A stretch of DNA of 64,000 nucleotides from Cyanobacterium sp. HL-69 (GTDB lineage: Bacteria > Cyanobacteriota > Cyanobacteriia > Cyanobacteriales > Cyanobacteriaceae): the NCBI GenBank assembly GCA_002813895.1, contig CP024912.1, positions 806,001 through 870,000 of the forward strand. Direction: 5' to 3'. The notes under the pieces were generated by a model that was not told where the DNA came from, did not search any database, and was given only the letters and a program-made list of their open reading frames with translations. The position numbers were made by a program, and so were the translations under genes. Below are positions 58,657 to 64,000 of this stretch, piece by piece. Each line of letters begins with the position of its first letter. The first letter of the stretch is position 1.

Positions 58657-59523
58657 ATGGGGAAAACTCGGAGCAAAGAAACCGCTACCTTACTTGTATC
58701 TTGCCCAGATCAACAGGGTTTAGTGGCAAAGATAGCTAACTTTATCTATTCTAATGGAGGTAACATCATTCATGCCGATCATCATACCGACTTAGAAGCA
58801 GGTTTATTTCTTTCTCGTATTGAATGGCAGTTAGAAGGGTTTAATTTACCTAAAGATTTGATTGATGCGGCTTTCGGTGCGATCGCCCTCCCTCTCAAAG
58901 CCACATGGCAACTACACTTTTCTGACATTATTCCTCGCCTTGCCATCTGGGTAAGTAAACAAGATCATTGTCTTTATGACCTATTATGGCGTATCCGTGC
59001 CAAAGAACTAAAAGCTGAAGCAGTTTTAATTATTAGTAATCATCAAGACTTAGCCCCCGTAGCCCAACAATTTGGGATCGAATATCATTATATCCCCATC
59101 ACCAAAGAAAATAAAGCCGAACAAGAAGCCAAACAAATAGAAATACTAAAAAAAGCCCATATCGACTTAGTAATACTCGCTAAATATATGCAAGTACTAA
59201 GCCCGCAATTTATCCAGCAAATTCCCAACATAATTAATATTCACCACTCCTTCTTACCAGCCTTTGTGGGGGCAAAACCCTACCATCAAGCCTACTCTAG
59301 GGGAGTAAAAATCATTGGGGCAACAGGGCATTATGTCACCCAAGATTTAGATGCAGGGCCTATTATTGATCAGGATGTAGTCAGAATTAGTCACCGTGAT
59401 ACCGTTGCCGACTTAATCAGAAAAGGAAAAGACCTTGAAAAAATAGTCCTTTCTCGGGCTGTCAGACTACACCTCCAACAAAGGGTATTAGTATATGGCA
59501 ACAAAACCGTAGTTTTCGGATAG
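58657..59523 (+). CDS. purU: Formyltetrahydrofolate deformylase
   Basis: 288 aa. Hydrolyses 10-formyl-THF to formate and THF, balancing one-carbon pools. N-terminal ACT domain (LLVSCPDQQGLVAKIANFIYSNGGNIIHADHHTD) and a C-terminal formyltransferase-type domain with LVILAKYMQVLSPQF, INIHHSFLPAFVGAKPYHQAYSRGVKIIGATGHYVTQDLDAGPIIDQDV. I use the ATG at 58657; the frame extends two codons upstream to a TTG. Confidence 0.96.
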   Translation: MGKTRSKETATLLVSCPDQQGLVAKIANFIYSNGGNIIHADHHTDLEAGLFLSRIEWQLEGFNLPKDLIDAAFGAIALPLKATWQLHFSDIIPRLAIWVSKQDHCLYDLLWRIRAKELKAEAVLIISNHQDLAPVAQQFGIEYHYIPITKENKAEQEAKQIEILKKAHIDLVILAKYMQVLSPQFIQQIPNIINIHHSFLPAFVGAKPYHQAYSRGVKIIGATGHYVTQDLDAGPIIDQDVVRISHRDTVADLIRKGKDLEKIVLSRAVRLHLQQRVLVYGNKTVVFG

Positions 59524-59568
59524 AAGTCAAGGATATTGAGAACATTACAAACAATTATCCATTCTCAA

Positions 59569-59736
59569 TTATTTATTACATCCACAGCCAGTGTGTCCGC
59601 AACCACTACCACTAGGATGTCCGTCAGCACAAGCCTGACAACAATAATACTGCTCATTTTTTTGAATGGCATCGCTCAAGTTAACGATACATAAACAAGA
59701 AGGACAAGCACATTTCATTTGAGTAACCGTAGTCAT
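59569..59736 (-). CDS. bmtA: Bacterial metallothionein (SmtA/BmtA family), 55 aa
   Basis: Begins MTTVTQMKCACPSCLCIVNL and ends DGHPSGSGCGHTGCGCNK. The cysteines (9, 11, 14, 16, 32, 33, 36, 46, 51, 53) and His40/His48 match cyanobacterial SmtA, which binds zinc in a Cys/His cluster to buffer and detoxify it. An extra Cys33 sits beside Cys32, giving ten Cys where SmtA has nine. A good RBS (AGGAGA) precedes the ATG. The gene lies 96 bp downstream of the Zur-type regulator on the same strand, with no SmtB in view. Confidence 0.96.
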   Translation of the reverse strand: MTTVTQMKCACPSCLCIVNLSDAIQKNEQYYCCQACADGHPSGSGCGHTGCGCNK

Positions 59737-59787
59737 AATTTTTCTCCTAATAAATTTAGAAATTGATTTATGTCAATATCATAACAC

Positions 59788-59803
59788 ATGAACAGTTATT
59801 CAT
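59788..59803 (-). promoter_or_regulatory. Candidate metal-regulator operator upstream of bmtA
   Basis: Imperfect dyad ATGAATAACTGTTCAT (minus-strand reading), 5-bp arms ATGAA/TTCAT, ending about 50 bp before the bmtA ATG and next to the -10-like TATGAT. Position would suit an activator such as Zur. The match to known Zur boxes is only partial. Confidence 0.35.
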
Positions 59804-59832
59804 AAGTAAGTAACAAAAAATTAACAATGGCT

Positions 59833-60228
59833 TTATTTTTTAGAAGATTTCTGTTGACAGTAATCACAAACGCCAAAAAATTCTAAGGTGTGGTAATAGA
59901 CGGTAAAATTTTTCGACTCACACCACTGATGTAATTGTTCATCAATGGGACAATCCCTGAGAGGAATAGACTCACCACAAGAAACACAGTTGAGATGATG
60001 AGGGTGATGCTCATGTTTGATGATACTGTAAAAAGCCTCACCGCTGGGGGAAACTCGCTCTTGAATTAATCCTTCTTGGTGCAATGCCTTGAGACTACGA
60101 TAAACCGTTGCTAGTCCTGTGCTAGAACCCTGCTCACGGAGTTTAAAATGTATTTGTTGGGCGCTAATTTCTTCTTTTATTTTCTTGAGTAAAGCTAAAA
60201 TGAGTGTTTGATTTTTGGTAGTTCGCAT
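59833..60228 (-). CDS. zur: Fur-family regulator, Zur type
   Basis: 131 aa, winged-helix plus dimerisation domain. LATVYRSLKALHQEGLIQE is the DNA-binding wing. HEHHPHHLNCVSCGESIPLRDCP and YYHTLEFFGVCDYC hold two CxxC pairs (structural zinc) and the His-rich regulatory site. The SIPL..CP and YYHTLEFFG strings are typical of cyanobacterial Zur, not Fur or PerR. Zur controls zinc import and, in marine Synechococcus, activates a metallothionein; the adjacent bmtA fits that. It follows the TerB-like gene with an 85-bp gap. Confidence 0.88.
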   Translation of the reverse strand: MRTTKNQTLILALLKKIKEEISAQQIHFKLREQGSSTGLATVYRSLKALHQEGLIQERVSPSGEAFYSIIKHEHHPHHLNCVSCGESIPLRDCPIDEQLHQWCESKNFTVYYHTLEFFGVCDYCQQKSSKK

Positions 60229-60273
60229 TATTTAGTAAAAAAATTGCAATGATAATTGGTAAGATTTTGCGGA

Positions 60274-60289
60274 AAGGGCTGTAGCCCTT
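60274..60289. repeat. Palindrome AAGGGCTGTAGCCCTT
   Basis: Seven-bp arms with a 2-bp centre between the TerB-like gene and zur. AGGGCT..AGCCCT palindromes are scattered in cyanobacteria. It may also serve as a transcript-end hairpin for the rsmB-terB unit. Confidence 0.6.
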
Positions 60290-60313
60290 ATTTTACCAAT
60301 ACAATGAATAAAA

Positions 60314-60730
60314 TTAATTATTAACTGCCTGACTATACATCTTTCTCACTGAACCCAAAAGACTCTTGAAAATAGATTGAGAAGTTTGATTTTGAGGATT
60401 CAAATCTTGTAGATAGTGTAATAGTTTTGCTTCCTCCACGTCAATATCACCATCACTGTAAACTAGACCACTAATAGACTCTAATAGTTTTTGATAATCT
60501 TTTGTACCATGATTTTTCCCTAAATAAAGTTCTAACCATTCGTAACACTGATTAATAGAAATAGGCTTTACCTCTGATAATAAACTTTTAATTTCTGGAT
60601 CGTTTATTAAGTCGGTTTCTGTGGCCATTTTTTTTAAATAATCTCTTTCTTCTTGATGAATGATGCCATCAATCCAAGCGGCACCGATAACAATTTTCAT
60701 CAATAGTTTTGTTTTATTGGCTGTATTCAT
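60314..60730 (-). CDS. TerB-like (tellurite resistance family) protein
   Basis: 138 aa with two EF-like helical repeats: IVIGAAWIDGIIHQEERDYLKKMA and GLVYSDGDIDVEEAKLLHYL, both bearing the Asp/Glu ligand pattern (A-x-D-G-x-I-x-x-x-E) of TerB. TerB-like proteins are cytosolic and bind metal; their link to tellurite or phage response is indirect. It starts 5 bp after the rsmB stop, so it is co-transcribed. Confidence 0.8.
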   Translation of the reverse strand: MNTANKTKLLMKIVIGAAWIDGIIHQEERDYLKKMATETDLINDPEIKSLLSEVKPISINQCYEWLELYLGKNHGTKDYQKLLESISGLVYSDGDIDVEEAKLLHYLQDLNPQNQTSQSIFKSLLGSVRKMYSQAVNN

Positions 60731-60735
60731 TTAAT

Positions 60736-62127
60736 TTATCCCTTGGCTAGTTTGATCATAAAAAAACCATCCATATTATGACGGTGAGGGAAAATTTTTA
60801 TTGCCCCCTTTGATGTTATCGGAAAATTTGCGGTTATATTGTTTCTTTCTGTAACAATGTGCCAATCAGGGTGAGACGTAAGAAAAGCCTCGATTACTTC
60901 TTCATTTTCCATAGGGTTTAGGGTACAAGTGGCATATACCAGACAACCGTTATCTTTTACCCCCTTCGACATATTACTTAAGATGGCTAGTTGTTTTTTT
61001 GCTAACTCAACAATTTTTTCTGGTTTTTGTTGCCAGCGAATGTCGGGGCGTTTGTGTAGTGTACCTAATCCAGAACAAGGAGCATCGATTAAAATTTTAT
61101 CATAAAGTTGTACGGTGCGATCGCACTTTACCTCCTCACCATCAGCATTTATCCCTGCTAAAAACTCAAAACTACTACTATCCCCCTCTTTTATCTCAAT
61201 GGATTTTAAACCCAAACGCTCCACATTTTCCCTAATTTTTTCTAATCGAGAAGATCTATTATCACAGGCAACAATCATCCCCTTATCTCCCATCAACTCA
61301 GCTAGGTGAGTAGTTTTGCCCCCTGGGGCCGCACAAGCATCAAAAACAGTCTCACCAACCCTCGGCTCTAAAAAATGACCAACTAACTGGGCGCTACTAT
61401 CCTGCACCGAAAATAAACCCTCCGCAAAACCTTTTAAATTGCGTACATTACCCACCGATGATAACCTCAACCCTTGGGGTAAATGGGACAACAACTCACT
61501 TTCGATGCCATCGGCTTTAAAAGAATTTTTTACCTCTTCAGCGGTTGTCTTTAAACTATTTACCCTTATATCAAAAGAAGGAGATTCGTTGTACCACTGC
61601 AATAACTTTTTAGTTTCCTTAACATTTAACTGTTTCAAAAAAACTTCCACAATCCAATCAGGAAAACTATACTTTACCCCTAATTTTGGTATCAATTCCA
61701 AAGGCAAAATTAAAGGATCTTCTATTTCAGCTTTTCTAAGATAAGATCTCAAAATACCATTAACTACCCCTGACAACTTTGTTAAGCCGTTTTGTTTTGC
61801 CAATTCTACGCTAGTATTTACAGCAGCGGATGGGGGAATTTTATCAAGATACCTTAGTTGATATAAACCCAAGTGTAAAATAACTCGCAACGGCAAAGGT
61901 TGTTGAGCAGCTTTTTTTGTACCCAATTGATTTACTAAACTGTCGAGAGTCCTTTTTCTTCTGACTATTCCATACAACAACTCCGACACCAAGCCCTTAT
62001 CCATAGGATTGAGGTTTTGATTTTTGCTCAAAATTCTTTCTAAGGCAATATCAGTATAAGCCTTGTTTCCATAAACATCCTGTAGGGCAAAAAAGGCTAG
62101 TTGACGGGGAGAAATTTTTGGATTCAT
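60736..62127 (-). CDS. rsmB: 16S rRNA (cytosine-967-C5)-methyltransferase
   Basis: 463 aa. The N-terminal NusB-like RNA-binding domain (about 1-150) is followed by a Nop2/Sun-type methyltransferase with motif I VFDACAAPGGKTTHLAELM, motif IV DAPCSGLGTLHKRPDIRW and YATCTLNPMENEEV carrying the two catalytic cysteines. It methylates C967 of 16S rRNA. First gene of a two-gene unit with terB-like. Confidence 0.96.
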   Translation of the reverse strand: MNPKISPRQLAFFALQDVYGNKAYTDIALERILSKNQNLNPMDKGLVSELLYGIVRRKRTLDSLVNQLGTKKAAQQPLPLRVILHLGLYQLRYLDKIPPSAAVNTSVELAKQNGLTKLSGVVNGILRSYLRKAEIEDPLILPLELIPKLGVKYSFPDWIVEVFLKQLNVKETKKLLQWYNESPSFDIRVNSLKTTAEEVKNSFKADGIESELLSHLPQGLRLSSVGNVRNLKGFAEGLFSVQDSSAQLVGHFLEPRVGETVFDACAAPGGKTTHLAELMGDKGMIVACDNRSSRLEKIRENVERLGLKSIEIKEGDSSSFEFLAGINADGEEVKCDRTVQLYDKILIDAPCSGLGTLHKRPDIRWQQKPEKIVELAKKQLAILSNMSKGVKDNGCLVYATCTLNPMENEEVIEAFLTSHPDWHIVTERNNITANFPITSKGAIKIFPHRHNMDGFFMIKLAKG

Positions 62128-62158
62128 TTAAAACTGGGGAATAGGGAATGATGATAGT

Positions 62159-62266
62159 AAGTAAGTAGGCATAATTAAATCGATTTAGGCAAGGGGTTTC
62201 AACCCCTTGTTCATAAGAGTCTTAAGAAAATAAGAGCTATAATTAATTTCGCCAACCTACTTATTT
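62159..62266. mobile_element. MITE-like element with terminal inverted repeats, containing palindrome copy 4
   Basis: About 108 bp. The ends AAGTAAGTAGG (62159-62169) and CCTACTTATTT (62256-62266) match in 10 of 11 bp as inverted repeats, and the next AATTAA is also mirrored. No ORF inside. A related, degenerate copy is at about 5683-5775. The core carries the dispersed palindrome. It sits between rsmB and the hypothetical gene. No target-site duplication could be confirmed. Confidence 0.55.
62190..62209. repeat. Dispersed palindrome, copy 4
   Basis: CAAGGGGTTTCAACCCCTTG, one of four (19264, 43163, 45578, 62190). The arms are conserved, the central bases vary. Confidence 0.9.
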
Positions 62267-62430
62267 CTTGGCGTTTTTTTACTCTTTTAGAGGATATTAT
62301 CATCTCACAAATTTATTACTTTTCCATTAAATTCTCAAGAATGCAAACTTTTGCTACAAATAATCTTTTGACCACAAAAAACAGTGCTACCGTATAAGTA
62401 TAGATACAATCAGTTAATGGAGTTTAATCC

Positions 62431-62721
62431 ATGTATAAACCCAGCACCACCCAAGATTTCTGCGCTCAAGACTTAGAATTAGAAATCTTGGGTAGATTTC
62501 GCTCCATTGTTGCCATACTACCCTCAGATTGCAAAATATTTCGTGAACCTTGGGACTCATCAACGATACTATGTTTTGATTTTAGCCTTTGTCCTTATCA
62601 ACTAGAAATTGTTAAAGAAAAAGCAGATATTTTAATCAATGCGGCTCAACGATTGTATTTAGGAAAATCCATTGTATTCCGTTACAATAACCAACCAAAA
62701 GCATTTCGTCAAGTTTCTTAA
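62431..62721 (+). CDS. Small conserved hypothetical protein, 96 aa
   Basis: No membrane helix or signal peptide. The central segment IVAILPSDCKIFREPWDSSTILCFDFSLCPYQLEIVKEKADILINAAQRLYLGKSIVFRYN has three Cys and an aromatic core and looks like a compact folded domain. It resembles short cyanobacterial hypotheticals; I cannot assign function. It ends 6 bp before the CocE-type gene, so it may be co-transcribed with it. Confidence 0.65.
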   Translation: MYKPSTTQDFCAQDLELEILGRFRSIVAILPSDCKIFREPWDSSTILCFDFSLCPYQLEIVKEKADILINAAQRLYLGKSIVFRYNNQPKAFRQVS

Positions 62722-62727
62722 TAATTG

Positions 62728-64000
62728 ATGTACCAAGTTAGTAAAGAAGTTGCTACCACGAAAACCCGTGATGGGATAACATTGGTGGCGGATATTTATC
62801 GCCCTAAAACCGAGGAAAAGTTACCTATTCTGTTGATGCGTCAACCCTATGGACGGGAAATTGCTTCTACGGTGGTATATGCCCATTCCAAATGGTATGC
62901 CTCCCAAGGATATATTGTGGTTATCCAAGATGTGAGAGGGAGGGGTGATTCGGGAGGAGAGTTTCATTTATTTGAGTCAGAAATTGATGATGGGGAAGAT
63001 ACTCTTAACTGGCTTAGTACCCTCGAAGGTAGCACAGGGAAAGTGGGAATGTATGGTTTTTCCTATCAGGGTATGACTCAGATATATGGTGCTATTAGTA
63101 AACATCCTGCCTTGAAAACCATTTGCCCTGCCATGATTGCTTCGGATTTATATGGTGATTGGGCCTATGAAAATGGGGCTTTTTGTTATGAGTTAAATTT
63201 GGCTTGGGCGATACAGTTGGGGGCGCAAACGGCAAGATTGAAAGAGGATTTTTCTGCTTATAATTTACTTTTTTCGGCTTCTCGTAATTTACCTGTATGG
63301 GGCATTCCCTCTGGTGTGGAGGAGGCTTTGAGAAAGTATGCTCCTTTTTATTATCTTTGGTTAAATACTCCCCCTGATGATGATTATTGGCGAAAATTAT
63401 CTCCTCAAAGTTATCTTGATAGGATTGATTTACCGATGCTTCATATTGGGGGTTGGTTTGATGGTTATTTGCGGGGTACTTGGAATTTTTATCGGCAAAT
63501 GAGGGCTAAAAGTGCTTTTCAACAGTCTTTAATTATTGGGCCTTGGTGTCATATTCCTTGGGGTAATACTAAGGGCGATCGCACTTACTCTGTTACGGCA
63601 AATAATAATATTAATGAGGCTCAAATAAGTTGGTTTGATTATTATTTAAAAGGTGTTAAAAATAATAAAATTCCTAAAAAAAATATAAATTTATTTCTCA
63701 TGGGACAAAATAAGTGGATAAAAAAGAAAACTTTAGACAAAGAAAAATACACTAAATTCTATCTAAACAGTACAGGATTAGCTAATGTTAGAGACGATAA
63801 TGGTAAGTTATTAAGCAAAAATAAAAAAATATCAGAGGATATATTAGTAACTGACTTTTGGCGACCTACCCCTAGTTTAGGGGGACATAATAGCGTTAAT
63901 GCTGGAAGTTTTGAAAGAGGAGAGTTAGAGCAGCGCACTGATATTATTACTTATACTTCAGATTTTTTGACGGAAAAGCTAACTATAATTGGGGATATTT
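62728..64000 (+). CDS. CocE/NonD-family alpha/beta hydrolase (3' end outside window)
   Basis: The frame is open from ATG 62728 to the window end (424 codons). Family strings: TTKTRDGITLVADIYRP, PILLMRQPYGR, VVIQDVRGRGDSGGEF, nucleophile Ser112 in YGFSYQGMTQ, the catalytic Asp in HIGGWFDGYLRGTW, and the His in PWCHIPWG. These enzymes cleave acyl esters or amides (X-Pro dipeptidyl-peptidase/cocaine-esterase class); the substrate is unknown. No signal peptide. The jelly-roll C-terminal domain begins about residue 370 and is cut. Confidence 0.93.
   Translation, partial: MYQVSKEVATTKTRDGITLVADIYRPKTEEKLPILLMRQPYGREIASTVVYAHSKWYASQGYIVVIQDVRGRGDSGGEFHLFESEIDDGEDTLNWLSTLEGSTGKVGMYGFSYQGMTQIYGAISKHPALKTICPAMIASDLYGDWAYENGAFCYELNLAWAIQLGAQTARLKEDFSAYNLLFSASRNLPVWGIPSGVEEALRKYAPFYYLWLNTPPDDDYWRKLSPQSYLDRIDLPMLHIGGWFDGYLRGTWNFYRQMRAKSAFQQSLIIGPWCHIPWGNTKGDRTYSVTANNNINEAQISWFDYYLKGVKNNKIPKKNINLFLMGQNKWIKKKTLDKEKYTKFYLNSTGLANVRDDNGKLLSKNKKISEDILVTDFWRPTPSLGGHNSVNAGSFERGELEQRTDIITYTSDFLTEKLTIIGDI

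Noticed and set aside
1-64000. tRNA, rRNA, riboswitch, integrase, transposase or prophage genes
   Set aside because: Read through the intergenic regions without finding T-loop/anticodon patterns, known aptamer cores or such proteins; weak or degenerate examples could be missed by eye.

Overview
The window looks like a chromosomal segment of a low-GC cyanobacterium of the Cyanobacterium/Geminocystis type. Evidence: frequent HIP1 octamers (GCGATCGC, for example 1208-1215 and 4742-4749), Mg-protoporphyrin IX methyltransferase (chlM), a high-light-inducible protein, a CYP38/TLP40-type cyclophilin, cyanobacteriochrome phototaxis receptors, a DevBCA exporter and a FAAL-to-thioesterase olefin synthase. 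The genus is an inference. I see no rRNA, tRNA, CRISPR array, transposase or integrase.

Layout. 1-4.7 kb: 3' part of a giant protein with a degenerate UvrD/TRANK1-like helicase region followed by Trp-rich TPR-like repeats. 4.7-8.3 kb (minus): panB, a DUF4040 (Mrp/Mbh-type) membrane protein and prfA. 8.3-12.2 kb (plus): a lipoprotein efflux adaptor, a double-NBD peptide-type ABC ATPase and a uracil-DNA-glycosylase-like protein. 12.4-19.2 kb: two tandem phototaxis-type chemoreceptors with cyanobacteriochrome GAF domains. 19.3-20.9 kb: a cyclophilin and a 46-aa HLIP. 21.2-29.8 kb: the 2876-aa 1-alkene synthase (Ols). 29.9-34.2 kb: FHA protein, copper ATPase with ComFB, A-type Fe-S carrier. 34.4-38 kb: an orphan plasmid/phage-type DNA-binding protein and two MscS channels. 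38.2-41.8 kb: cydAB and tpiA. 41.9-46.6 kb (minus): DUF4336, FKBP, an orthocaspase fused to DUF2808, a phasin-like protein and a DCC protein. 46.7-49.3 kb: GDSL hydrolase, Gfo/Idh/MocA oxidoreductase, chlM. 49.4-51.6 kb: an SMC/DndD-like ATPase translationally coupled to a 59-aa ORF. 51.8-57.9 kb: O-antigen-ligase-like protein, stand-alone Hpt protein, small four-Cys membrane protein, devBCA. 58-64 kb: small membrane protein, purU, a bacterial metallothionein next to a Zur-type regulator, TerB-like protein, rsmB, a small hypothetical and the start of a CocE-type hydrolase.

Most genes are housekeeping or physiological singletons. Functionally linked sets are the two photoreceptors, comFB-ctaA, cydAB, devBCA, zur-bmtA, rsmB-terB, and the ATPase with its 59-aa partner. 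Three short real genes deserve attention because they are easily missed: the HLIP (20705-20845), the metallothionein (59569-59736) and the 59-aa ORF (51469-51648). Intergenic DNA carries a dispersed palindrome (CAAGGGGTTT..ACCCCTTG, four copies), heptamer tandem repeats and one MITE-like element with terminal inverted repeats.

Best candidates for undescribed biology are the ATPase/59-aa pair, the helicase-remnant/Trp-repeat giant protein, the caspase-DUF2808 fusion and the receptor pair with altered signalling tips.
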